From positions 1 to 64,000 of the forward strand of contig NZ_QQZY01000010.1 in the NCBI RefSeq assembly GCF_003351045.1: a stretch of DNA of 64,000 nt, read 5' to 3'. The notes below the pieces were generated by a model. The model saw nothing but the letters and a program-made list of their open reading frames with translations. It was not told the DNA's origin and searched no databases. Position 1 is the stretch's first letter, and every line of letters begins with the position of its first letter. The DNA comes from Gaiella occulta (GTDB lineage Bacteria; Actinomycetota; Thermoleophilia; Gaiellales; Gaiellaceae). Shown here one piece after another: positions 14,270 through 21,212 of this stretch. A program made the position numbers and the translations under genes.

Positions 14270-15633
14270 CCGTCGCGGTCGAGCTGCTCGTCGGCCGCGA
14301 GCTCACCGAGTCTGAGCGGGCGATCGACGTCGTCCGGCTCGACCGTGCGCTCGCCGCCGCGAAGGACGACCTCAACGCTGCCATCCACGACGAGATGCTC
14401 CGCGCCGTCCTCGTGTGGGTCGCGACCGGTTCGCCGCCGCGGCTGGGTGTCAGCCAGGCGATGCGCGACGTGCTCGACCGTCTGCACGATCTCGGCCGCG
14501 AGGAGGGCTGGCTTGAGCTCGAGCGGCTCGGATACGACCTGACGGGCCGCCGCCACTACGTGGAGGAGGGGCCGTCCGACCGGGACGTGCCCGGCTACCT
14601 GACGCGGAACCTGCGGGGCGTGGAGGTGCGGATCGAGGACGAGCTCGTGCGCGCCGACCTCGCCGGCGCTTCACAGCAGGCCGTCGCCCGCGCGGTGATG
14701 GAGATCCCCGGCGCCCGCGACATCGCCTCCAGGGCTATCTCGACGGCCCTGATCAACGGGTTCGCGCAGACGTTCGAGCAGAACGCCGACCTCGTGTCCG
14801 GATGGGCGTACACGGCGGTACTCGACGCTGGCACCTGCGAGGTGTGCCGGCCGCTCGACGGCACCGTCTACGACACCCTCGACGAGCTGTTCCGGGTGCT
14901 GCCGAACTTCGGGCCCAACCCGCGCTGCTACGGCGGCGGCCGCTGCCGCTGCCGCGCCGTCCCGCTGCCAGCCGGCCACGCGCAGGACCAGCGGCGCCCC
15001 TACTCCGCCCAGTTCGAGCTGCCGGCCGACTACTCGTACACGCGAGGCGAGGTGCAGGACGCGATCGCGGCCGCCGGCAGCCTCCACGATCTGCCCACCG
15101 GCGCCGCCGCCGCGAAGGTGATCGTCGACCACGCACTGCCGGCCGACAACCCCGGCTTCTACGACGCCCAGACACTGGAGATCCACATCGCCGCGGCCGC
15201 CGACACGCCCGCCATGACGTTCCTGCACGAGGCGGGCCACTACATCAGCCACCAGGCGCTCGGCCAGCCGGGCGAGCTGAGCGCGCTCACTGAGGAGCTC
15301 GAGCCGTGGCGGCAGGCGGTCGGCGAGACCGAATCGATCCGGCTGCTGCTGGCTCTCCTCGACCTCGACGAGATCCCGGCGGTCACCGGGTCGGGCGAGC
15401 GTGTGAGGGTGCCGGTCGACCACGACTTCCTGCTCTACCTCCTCCACCCCGAGGAGGTGTGGGCGCGCTCCTACGCCCAGTGGGTCGCGACCCGCAGCGG
15501 CAACCAGACGCTGCTGCGCCAGCTTCACCTTGACCGCCGCGGCCTCTACCCTATGCAGTGGGAAGACGACGACTTCGAGCCGGTCGCCCGCGCGATCGAC
15601 AGGATCATGGAGCAGCTCGGATGGACGATCTGA
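14266..15633 (+). CDS. MuF head-morphogenesis protein fused to a zinc-metalloprotease-like domain
   Basis: 455 aa. Residues about 1-245 are a MuF (SPP1 gp7/Mu gpF-like) module ending in the metal site CEVCRPLDGTVYD (from Cys191) with PRCYGGGRCRCRAVPLP. Residues about 250-455 are extra: ALPADNPGFYDAQTLEIHIA, then an HEAGH zincin motif at 321-325 (FLHEAGHYISHQAL), and a later EEVWARSYAQWVA segment that may supply the third ligand. MuF proteins ride in the virion, and C-terminal effector domains are known in this family. The protease role is inference. Confidence 0.8.
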   Translation: MTVAVELLVGRELTESERAIDVVRLDRALAAAKDDLNAAIHDEMLRAVLVWVATGSPPRLGVSQAMRDVLDRLHDLGREEGWLELERLGYDLTGRRHYVEEGPSDRDVPGYLTRNLRGVEVRIEDELVRADLAGASQQAVARAVMEIPGARDIASRAISTALINGFAQTFEQNADLVSGWAYTAVLDAGTCEVCRPLDGTVYDTLDELFRVLPNFGPNPRCYGGGRCRCRAVPLPAGHAQDQRRPYSAQFELPADYSYTRGEVQDAIAAAGSLHDLPTGAAAAKVIVDHALPADNPGFYDAQTLEIHIAAAADTPAMTFLHEAGHYISHQALGQPGELSALTEELEPWRQAVGETESIRLLLALLDLDEIPAVTGSGERVRVPVDHDFLLYLLHPEEVWARSYAQWVATRSGNQTLLRQLHLDRRGLYPMQWEDDDFEPVARAIDRIMEQLGWTI

Positions 15634-15818
15634 CAGGCACGCCACGCACGGTCTCCTCGGGTGAGGAGCTCGTCGACGTGCTGCAGGCCTCCTACGGGCT
15701 CACGCGCGAGCAGGCCGAGCGGCAGGCCCGCCTCGTCGAGGGCAAGTGGGCGAACGACCTGCACGGCGCCCGGCCGCACGTCGACCCGGAGGACTGGCTG
15801 CCGAAGCCGGCCGCCTGA
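15621..15818 (+). CDS. Small hypothetical protein, 65 aa
   Basis: ATG 15621 starts 13 nt before the MuF stop. ELVDVLQASYGLTREQAERQ then ARLVEGKWANDLHG suggests a UBA-like three-helix domain; C-terminus DPEDWLPKPAA. Not recognised. Confidence 0.55.
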   Translation: MDDLTGTPRTVSSGEELVDVLQASYGLTREQAERQARLVEGKWANDLHGARPHVDPEDWLPKPAA

Positions 15819-15826
15819 CGTCCGCG

Positions 15827-15838
15827 CGATAGTAGCCG
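15827..15838 (+). promoter_or_regulatory. CGATAGTAG start motif before the gpG-like gene
   Basis: CGATAGTAG then CCG, directly followed by GTG 15839. Copy 2 of 8. Confidence 0.7.
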
Positions 15839-16330
15839 GTGCCTGACGACTGGTCGATCCGGGTCGACGACGCCGACGCCCGCCGCCAACTGCGGCTGAT
15901 CGAGGTCGCGCTCTCCGACCTGCGGCCGTTCTGGCCCGCCGTCACCCGCCTGTTCCGCGGTTGGATGCGCCGCCAGTTCAACACCGAAGGCGAGTTCGCC
16001 GGCCAGCGCTGGCAGCCGCTCTCCCCCGTGTACGCGCTCCAGAAGGCACGCCGCTACCCCGGACGCGGCATCCTGCACGCATCCGGCCAGCTGCGCCGCG
16101 CCGCCGACGCGCCACTACGCACCGTGTCGCCGCACGCGCTCACGCTCACCATCGACGACGCCGGCAAGGAGCACGGGCCGGTGCTCCAATACCACCAGGC
16201 CGGCGACGGTGTGCCGAGACGGCCGCTCGTGTTCGGCGACCCTCTGCCGCCGCTCGCGGCGATCGAACTCGAACAGGCCGCCGCCGACTACGTCGCCGAG
16301 CTCTTCCGCCGGTCGCGGCCGGCCCGATAG
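15839..16330 (+). CDS. Virion morphogenesis protein, Mu gpG-like
   Basis: 163 aa, GTG 15839. VTRLFRGWMRRQFNTEGEFA then GQRWQPLSPVYALQKARRYP and ILHASGQLRRA, ending with RRPLVFGDP, is the characteristic order of the Mu gpG/phage virion morphogenesis family, which acts in head-tail joining or tail completion. Its stop codon TAG lies inside the third CGATAGTAG copy, which serves the tRNA. Confidence 0.8.
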   Translation: MPDDWSIRVDDADARRQLRLIEVALSDLRPFWPAVTRLFRGWMRRQFNTEGEFAGQRWQPLSPVYALQKARRYPGRGILHASGQLRRAADAPLRTVSPHALTLTIDDAGKEHGPVLQYHQAGDGVPRRPLVFGDPLPPLAAIELEQAAADYVAELFRRSRPAR

Positions 16331-16336
16331 TAGAGG
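16325..16336 (+). promoter_or_regulatory. CGATAGTAG motif directly before the tRNA gene
   Basis: CGATAGTAG then AGG, after which nucleotide 1 of the tRNA (16337) occupies exactly the position that the G of GTG occupies at the spacing-3 gene copies. Copy 3 of 8, and the only one not in front of a protein start. Confidence 0.65.
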
Positions 16337-16409
16337 TGCGCCGTAGAGCAGCTGGTAGCTCGCCGGGCCCATAACCCGGAGGACGCAGGTTCGAATCCTG
16401 CCGGCGCCA
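16337..16409 (+). tRNA. Initiator-type tRNA-Met (anticodon CAT), phage encoded
   Basis: 73 nt, CCA not encoded. D stem GAGC/GCTC, anticodon stem CCGGG/CCCGG with loop CCCATAA, T stem GCAGG/CCTGC with loop TTCGAAT, acceptor GCGCCG paired with CGGCGC. Three features mark bacterial initiator tRNA: position 1 (T) does not pair with position 72 (C); the D stem has A11-T24; and the anticodon stem has GGG at 29-31 paired to CCC at 39-41. Position 33 is C instead of the nearly universal T. It should be formylated and used to start translation. It lies among late genes, just behind a CGATAGTAG copy. Confidence 0.85.
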
Positions 16410-16415
16410 TTCCTG

Positions 16416-16949
16416 ATGGCCGGTGAGATCGCCTTCGTCGCCCCACTGCTGCGCGCCGCCATCGCGACGTTGAAAGCCGGGCTGCCAGCCAGGATCGCGG
16501 CGTTCAACGCACAGACCGAGAACACCGTCGCGCTCGCCGCCCCAGACGTCAGCGCCTACCACTTCGGCGGCAACGACGTCCTCTCCGCCGCCGGCTTCCC
16601 GCAGATCGAGGTGGCCGCCCCCCAGGGATCGTTCGGCGCCTGGACGATCGGCCGCACAGAGGTCGATCACGACCCAGTCGTGAACGTCGTCGTGTGGCAG
16701 GAGGCGCTCCACGGGCAGATCCCGCCCGCTTACGAGGCGGCGCTCGGCTACGTCCGCTGTGTGATCGAAGCGCTGCGAAGCCCGGGTGCGTTCGGCGGCC
16801 AGGTCGAGATCGCCCAGGACAACGGGGTGTTCTGGCGCATCGACGTGCTGCCCGACGACATGACATCCGACGGACGCGAGTTCAGAAAGTGGCGTGTGCC
16901 GGCGCTCATCACGTTCCGCCTCGAGACGGTCGAGAAGTTCGGCTCGTGA
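16416..16949 (+). CDS. Structural protein of the head-tail joining region, 177 aa
   Basis: ATG 16416, six nt after the tRNA. VAPLLRAAIATLKAGLPARI and VVNVVVWQEALHGQIPPAYE, with an RKWRVPALITFRLETVEKF end, resemble small tail-terminator or minor capsid proteins by size and position. The exact family is not recognised. Confidence 0.55.
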   Translation: MAGEIAFVAPLLRAAIATLKAGLPARIAAFNAQTENTVALAAPDVSAYHFGGNDVLSAAGFPQIEVAAPQGSFGAWTIGRTEVDHDPVVNVVVWQEALHGQIPPAYEAALGYVRCVIEALRSPGAFGGQVEIAQDNGVFWRIDVLPDDMTSDGREFRKWRVPALITFRLETVEKFGS

Positions 16950-17263
16950 TCGGTTGTCGTCTGCCTGTCGTCGACGGCCAGACGACCTGGCCGACGGAGC
17001 CGGGCGACTACTGCGGCCCGGTTCGCGGCTACACCGGGGACAAGCAGTCGATCTTCTTCCTGAAGCCGCACGCCCGCGACCCAGGTACGCCCCCACACGG
17101 CCGCGGCGTCCAGCACGTCGCCTGCCCTCCCCATACATACGTCGAGGAGAGCGATGGCTCCCTCTCGATCTTCCCGTCGATCGGCGACACGAGGGGCGAC
17201 GGCAGCGAGGGCTCGGACGGCTGGCACGGGTTCCTCGAGCGCGGCGTGTGGCGCCAGGTCTGA
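16946..17263 (+). CDS. Hypothetical protein, DUF6527-like, 105 aa
   Basis: GTG 16946 overlaps the previous stop. CGPVRGYTGDKQSIFFLKPH, then HVACPPHTYVEESDGSLSIF PSI and DGWHGFLERGVWRQV follow the Cys/His pattern and WHGFL ending I associate with DUF6527 proteins. Role unknown; possible metal binding. Confidence 0.55.
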   Translation: MIGCRLPVVDGQTTWPTEPGDYCGPVRGYTGDKQSIFFLKPHARDPGTPPHGRGVQHVACPPHTYVEESDGSLSIFPSIGDTRGDGSEGSDGWHGFLERGVWRQV

Positions 17264-17267
17264 CCGC

Positions 17268-17279
17268 CGATAGTAGGCC
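17268..17279 (+). promoter_or_regulatory. CGATAGTAG start motif before the protease gene
   Basis: CGATAGTAG then GCC, directly followed by GTG 17280. Copy 4 of 8. Confidence 0.7.
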
Positions 17280-18629
17280 GTGAGCCTCGAAACCCGCGAC
17301 CTGATCGGCGTCGAGATCCTCGCCGTCGGCGGGCCCGTGCACGGCAAGGGCTCTGCGCCCGAGGGCGACTACTGGACAGAAGCCGACCTGCGCGCGATGG
17401 CGCAGGCCGACAGCGAACTCGGCGACGAGCTCAAGCCGCCCAACAAGCTCGGCCACTCTCCCTCCCAGACGCTCCTCGAGAACAGCCTGCCGGCCCCCAC
17501 CGACGGCGAGATGCCGGCCGCCGGCTGGGTCGAGAACGTGCGCGTCAACGATGACGGCTCGAAGCTGCTCGCAGACATCATGGCGGTGCCCGCCACGGTC
17601 GCCGACCTGATCGAGGCGGGCGCCTGGCGCACCCGGTCGGTCGAGCTGTCCCGCGTCACCTCGCAGGCGACCGGCAAGGTGTATGACTGGGTCGTTACCG
17701 GGCTCGCGTGGCTGGGCGGCAAGATGCCGGCCGTCCGCACCCTCGACGACGTCGTCAAGCTGTACGCGCAGGAGGGCCTCGACGACCCGCAAGCCTCCGC
17801 GGTGCTGCTGTACGCCGTCGGCGACGTCATCTGGTCGCCCACCGACGGCTACCAGGCTCTCCGCGGCGCCGTCTCCGACGCCCTCAACGGCCCCTCCGAC
17901 GTGATGGACCCCCGCTTCTGGGTGTGCGACGTCACCGACGGCAAGGCGCTCGTCGAGGACTGGCAGTCCGACCACGCCTGGGTCGTGCCGTTCACGGGCA
18001 GCGCCTCCGACGGCGTCACCGTCGCCGAGCGCGGCGCCTGGATCCCTGCGGCCGCGGCGTGGCTCGAGGCGCCGCGCGCCTACGAGCGGGCGGTCGCGCT
18101 GCGGTCGACCGGAGTTCCCGACCCTGATCCCGATAGTAGGCCCGTGCCAGCCAAGTTCAGCGACGAGCAGCGCCGCACCTTCGCCGAGGCGACCGGCCTC
18201 GAGGCCGACAAGGTGAACGACGAGATGCTCGAGAAGGCCGGTGTTCCCGCCGAGGCTGGGGAGCCCAAGCCGGATCCCGCCCGCGAGAACCAGGACGCGG
18301 ACATGCGCCGCGAGCTCGCCGAGCTCCGCTCAGAGGTGGACGACACCAAGCGCGAGCTGCACGAGGAGCGCCGCAACGCGTTCGTCGAGGACGCGATTCG
18401 CGCCGGCAAGGTGAAGCCTGGCGCCCGCGAGAAGCTCGAGAAGCTCTACGACCGCGACGCCGACGCGGCCCGCGAGTTCGTAGCCGAGCTCGACGCCAAC
18501 GAGGACCTCGCCCGCGAGTACGGCGCAGACGGCCAGGGCGACGGCGACGACGAGCAGGACGAGATCTCGAAGGCATACGAGGCCGACATGGCCGCCCGCC
18601 ACGGCGTCAAGCCCGAGGAGCTGATCTGA
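17280..18629 (+). CDS. Head maturation protease with scaffold domain (Mu gpI-like)
   Basis: 449 aa, GTG 17280. The N-terminal 150 residues (YWTEADLRAMAQADSEL, LGHSPSQTLLENSL, AGWVENVRVNDDGSKLLADI, then WRTRSVELS) resemble Mu gpI-type prohead proteases. Residues about 185-285 form an extra domain (DPRFWVCDVTDGKALVEDWQ) not recognised. Residues 289-449 are a highly charged coiled-coil (ELAELRSEVDDTKRELHEER) typical of scaffolds. A CGATAGTAG copy lies in frame just before residue 289, so the scaffold is probably also made alone. Confidence 0.8.
   Translation: MSLETRDLIGVEILAVGGPVHGKGSAPEGDYWTEADLRAMAQADSELGDELKPPNKLGHSPSQTLLENSLPAPTDGEMPAAGWVENVRVNDDGSKLLADIMAVPATVADLIEAGAWRTRSVELSRVTSQATGKVYDWVVTGLAWLGGKMPAVRTLDDVVKLYAQEGLDDPQASAVLLYAVGDVIWSPTDGYQALRGAVSDALNGPSDVMDPRFWVCDVTDGKALVEDWQSDHAWVVPFTGSASDGVTVAERGAWIPAAAAWLEAPRAYERAVALRSTGVPDPDPDSRPVPAKFSDEQRRTFAEATGLEADKVNDEMLEKAGVPAEAGEPKPDPARENQDADMRRELAELRSEVDDTKRELHEERRNAFVEDAIRAGKVKPGAREKLEKLYDRDADAAREFVAELDANEDLAREYGADGQGDGDDEQDEISKAYEADMAARHGVKPEELI
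18131..18143 (+). promoter_or_regulatory. CGATAGTAG motif inside the protease gene
   Basis: CGATAGTAG then GCCC (one base longer than the other copies), directly followed by an in-frame GTG at 18144. It encodes residues around DSRPV of the long protein. Copy 5 of 8. Confidence 0.65.
18144..18629 (+). CDS. Nested scaffolding protein from an internal GTG start
   Basis: 161 aa, same frame and stop as the protease gene. The evidence for a separate start is the CGATAGTAG copy, otherwise reserved for gene or tRNA starts, placed 4 nt before GTG 18144. The product is the charged coiled-coil alone. Known precedent: lambda C/Nu3, where the scaffold is made from an internal in-frame start in the protease gene. 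Not shown experimentally here. Confidence 0.6.
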   Translation: MPAKFSDEQRRTFAEATGLEADKVNDEMLEKAGVPAEAGEPKPDPARENQDADMRRELAELRSEVDDTKRELHEERRNAFVEDAIRAGKVKPGAREKLEKLYDRDADAAREFVAELDANEDLAREYGADGQGDGDDEQDEISKAYEADMAARHGVKPEELI

Positions 18630-19039
18630 TGGCCGTTTCCGATGGCGTCAACCCGCTCTACACGCCCGGCGCGAAGGTCACCATGAAGGTGTCGGCCGCC
18701 GTCACGGCAGGCCAGCTCGTCGAGGTGTCCGGCTCCGGCACGATCGGCCCGGCCGCCGCCAACTCGCGGAAGGTCGTCGGGGTCGCGCTCCAGACCGGAT
18801 CGGCCGCCAACGACCTGATCGCCGTGCAGCTGCTCGGCTACATCTTCAAGCTCAAGGCCGCCGGGGCGATCACCGCCGGTGACGAGGTGTCCGCCGGCGC
18901 CGCAGGCACGGTCGCGACGCAGGCCGCAGCAGCAGGCGCCACCGCCGCCGACATCAACAATGCTCGCTCCGTCATCGGGGTCGCGCTCGAGAACATCGCA
19001 GACACCGTCACAGGACCGATCCTCGTGGGGAGGGCGTAA
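18629..19039 (+). CDS. Head decoration protein (DUF2190-like)
   Basis: 136 aa, TGATG start. The short repeated beta pattern (VSAAVTAGQLVEVSGSGTIG, then VVGVALQTGSAANDLIAVQL and GDEVSAGAAGTVATQA, ending VIGVALENIADTVTGPILVG) is that of DUF2190-type capsid cement proteins. It lies between scaffold and capsid, as expected. Confidence 0.8.
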   Translation: MAVSDGVNPLYTPGAKVTMKVSAAVTAGQLVEVSGSGTIGPAAANSRKVVGVALQTGSAANDLIAVQLLGYIFKLKAAGAITAGDEVSAGAAGTVATQAAAAGATAADINNARSVIGVALENIADTVTGPILVGRA

Positions 19040-19042
19040 CCG

Positions 19043-19975
19043 ATGCCGTACGCAGGTGCCTCGCCCACGCTGACCGTCCAGGCGCTGCTGCAGCAGCCGG
19101 CACTCCTGTCACGCGAGCTGGTCAATCTGATCTACAAGCGGCTCGTCGCCGACCGCCTCTTCCAGCGCGGCACGTCCGACCAGGTCGCCGGCGGCTCGAT
19201 GCGCTACCAGGAGTTCGAGTCGATCTTCGTCGACGACGACCCCGTCGAGGTCGCCGAGGGCGCCGACTTCCCGCTCACCGACTGGTCGGAGACCGTGAAG
19301 ACCGAGCCGGTGCGCCAGTACGGCTACGCCTTCCGCGCCACGAACCTCGCGATCCGCCGCAACCAGCGCGACGTCATCAACCGCGGCATGACGAAGCTCG
19401 CGAACCGCCTCGTCCGCTTCATCGACTCGAAGGCGATGGCGAAGCTCGAGGGCGCGGCCGGCATCCAGACGCTCGCCGCGTCCGCGCTCTGGACGACGGT
19501 CGGCACGAGCGTGCTCGGCGACGTCGCCGCCGCCCAGGAGAAGCTCGAGACGAAGGACAACGGCTACGCCGGCTTCACCGGCGCGACGCTCGTGCTGCAC
19601 ACCAACCTGCGCGACAGTCTCCTCCTCAACACCGAGCTCAAGAATGTGCTGCCGCGCGAGGGCAGCGTCAACCAGGTGCTCGACGGCAAGCCGTTCCCGT
19701 TCGCGGGCCTCAAGGAGATCATCTTCACGCCGCAGATCACGTCGACCGTCGCGCTGCTGCTCGACACGTCGATCGCTGGCACGATCGCTGACGAGGCAGC
19801 CGACCCGGCCGAAGGGTGGGTCGCCTACGACCCGGGCCCCGGGTTCGCGCCCGTCTACGTCAAGGTCGAGCCGGACGGCAAGCCCGCGGTGCACAAGCGT
19901 GTCTCCGCCGGCCGCTGGCCCGCGATCGCGGTCGTGGAGCCGCCCGCAATCGTCAAGATCACCGGCGTCGCCTGA
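19043..19975 (+). CDS. Major capsid protein
   Basis: 310 aa, ATG 19043. It follows protease/scaffold and decoration genes and precedes the connector. Sequence features fit an HK97-fold capsid without a long delta domain: MRYQEFESIFVDDDPVEVAE, VRQYGYAFRATNLAIRRNQR, AAQEKLETKDNGYAGFTGAT, and a C-terminal ISAGRWPAIAV-like strand (actual residues VSAGRWPAIAVVEPPAIVKI). It forms the icosahedral shell. Confidence 0.85.
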   Translation: MPYAGASPTLTVQALLQQPALLSRELVNLIYKRLVADRLFQRGTSDQVAGGSMRYQEFESIFVDDDPVEVAEGADFPLTDWSETVKTEPVRQYGYAFRATNLAIRRNQRDVINRGMTKLANRLVRFIDSKAMAKLEGAAGIQTLAASALWTTVGTSVLGDVAAAQEKLETKDNGYAGFTGATLVLHTNLRDSLLLNTELKNVLPREGSVNQVLDGKPFPFAGLKEIIFTPQITSTVALLLDTSIAGTIADEAADPAEGWVAYDPGPGFAPVYVKVEPDGKPAVHKRVSAGRWPAIAVVEPPAIVKITGVA

Positions 19976-20292
19976 TGCGCGCCGTCGTCAGCGGCGTCGA
20001 CACCTACCGCTGGGTCGCGGACGGCGAGATCCGCTCCGCCGACCGCGGCGACGAGATCGACGTGTCGGCCGACGAGTTCGACCGTGTCGAGGGTGCGCTC
20101 TCCAAGCCCGGCAGCCGCGACGCGCAGGAGCCAGACGGCGCCAAGCAGCCGCCCGGCTGGCCGAGCACGCACAACGATCTGCAAGCGCTCGCCGACAGCC
20201 TCTCGTTCGAGTGGCCCGAGACGAAGATGACCGTCGCGGCCAAGATCGCGGCGCTCGAAGCAGCCGGCCACACTCCGCCCGCAGCCGAGTAA
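19975..20292 (+). CDS. Small hypothetical protein after the capsid gene, 105 aa
   Basis: TGATG start. VSGVDTYRWVADGEIRSADR GDEI then a helical C-terminus MTVAAKIAALEAAGHTPP, which looks like a short SAP/HeH-type helical end found on small head proteins. Possibly a head-completion protein. Confidence 0.55.
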   Translation: MRAVVSGVDTYRWVADGEIRSADRGDEIDVSADEFDRVEGALSKPGSRDAQEPDGAKQPPGWPSTHNDLQALADSLSFEWPETKMTVAAKIAALEAAGHTPPAAE

Positions 20293-20307
20293 CCCCCGGG
20301 GGCTAGC

Positions 20308-20847
20308 GTGGCTACCGCCTACGCCAGCTTCGCGGACGTGAAAGCACGGGCCGGCCGCTGGCAAGCAGTCCTCACCGTCGTAGGAGCTCACCCGGACCAG
20401 GCAGACGTCGAAGCAATCCTCGTCGACTGCTCCTCCGAGGTGGACGTCGCGATCCGCGCGCGCGGCTACAACCCCGCTGTCCTCGACGCGGGCGTCAAGG
20501 CCGCGCTGAAGGACGTCGTCGCCTACGGGGCGCTCGCGCGGGCGCTCGCGTCGGTGCCGGACTCGCCGAAGGAGCTCGCCACGCTGCAGGCGTACGCGCA
20601 GGCCGTGTGGGCCGGCGCGATGGGAGACGCGACCGCGAAGACCGACGCCGGCGTCCGAGGGTCGATCGGCACCGGCTCGCTCCCGGCGATCGCCGCGCTC
20701 GAGGCGGGCGTGCAGGGTGGCGGCACGACCGCCGGCATCTTCCAGGATGACGAGCCCGACTACGGGTCAGACGCCCAGATCCGGGCGGAGGCGGAGAGAC
20801 TGACGGCCGACCTGGCGCCGGTGTTCGCGAAGGGGCAGGTGCTGTGA
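20308..20847 (+). CDS. Head-tail connector protein
   Basis: 179 aa, GTG 20308. ASFADVKARAGRWQ, DVEAILVDCSSEVDVAIRAR and ALKDVVAYGALARALASVPD are helical segments typical of gp6/gp15-type connector proteins. Position after the capsid supports this. Confidence 0.65.
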   Translation: MATAYASFADVKARAGRWQAVLTVVGAHPDQADVEAILVDCSSEVDVAIRARGYNPAVLDAGVKAALKDVVAYGALARALASVPDSPKELATLQAYAQAVWAGAMGDATAKTDAGVRGSIGTGSLPAIAALEAGVQGGGTTAGIFQDDEPDYGSDAQIRAEAERLTADLAPVFAKGQVL

Positions 20848-20858
20848 GCGGCCGAGGC

Positions 20859-20870
20859 CGATAGTAGGCC
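20859..20870 (+). promoter_or_regulatory. CGATAGTAG start motif before gene 20871
   Basis: CGATAGTAG then GCC, directly followed by GTG 20871. Copy 6 of 8. Confidence 0.7.
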
Positions 20871-21212
20871 GTGGCCAGCAAGGTGTCTGCTCTTCTGCTC
20901 GACGCGTCCGTTGCCGCGGGCGTCGAGGCCGTGACGTTCGCTGGGTTCCCGGGCAGGTTCGTTCCCGGCGAACCGGTCGAGGTGAAGCGCCTCGCCGCTG
21001 CTGCCGGCGTCGACGCGGAGGCTCTCCTGGCGTTGATCGAGGAGCTCGAGCTTCCGGTCGACGTCGTGCAGGTGAAGGCTGGGTCGGGGCCGCTCCCTGT
21101 CGCGGACAACCACATGGGTGGCGGCGAGACGTTCGAGCTGCCGCCGGCTGAGGAAGGCGACGCGCCTGCCGACGACGAGGCCGCAGTGGCTGAGGAAGGC
21201 GCAGGCTCCTAG
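20871..21212 (+). CDS. Small tail-region protein, 113 aa
   Basis: GTG 20871. The first half (LLDASVAAGVEAVTFAGFPG then VKRLAAAAGVDAEALLALIE) resembles a small structural domain; the C-terminus is acidic and probably disordered. Its TAG overlaps the tail-tube GTG. Not recognised. Confidence 0.55.
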   Translation: MASKVSALLLDASVAAGVEAVTFAGFPGRFVPGEPVEVKRLAAAAGVDAEALLALIEELELPVDVVQVKAGSGPLPVADNHMGGGETFELPPAEEGDAPADDEAAVAEEGAGS

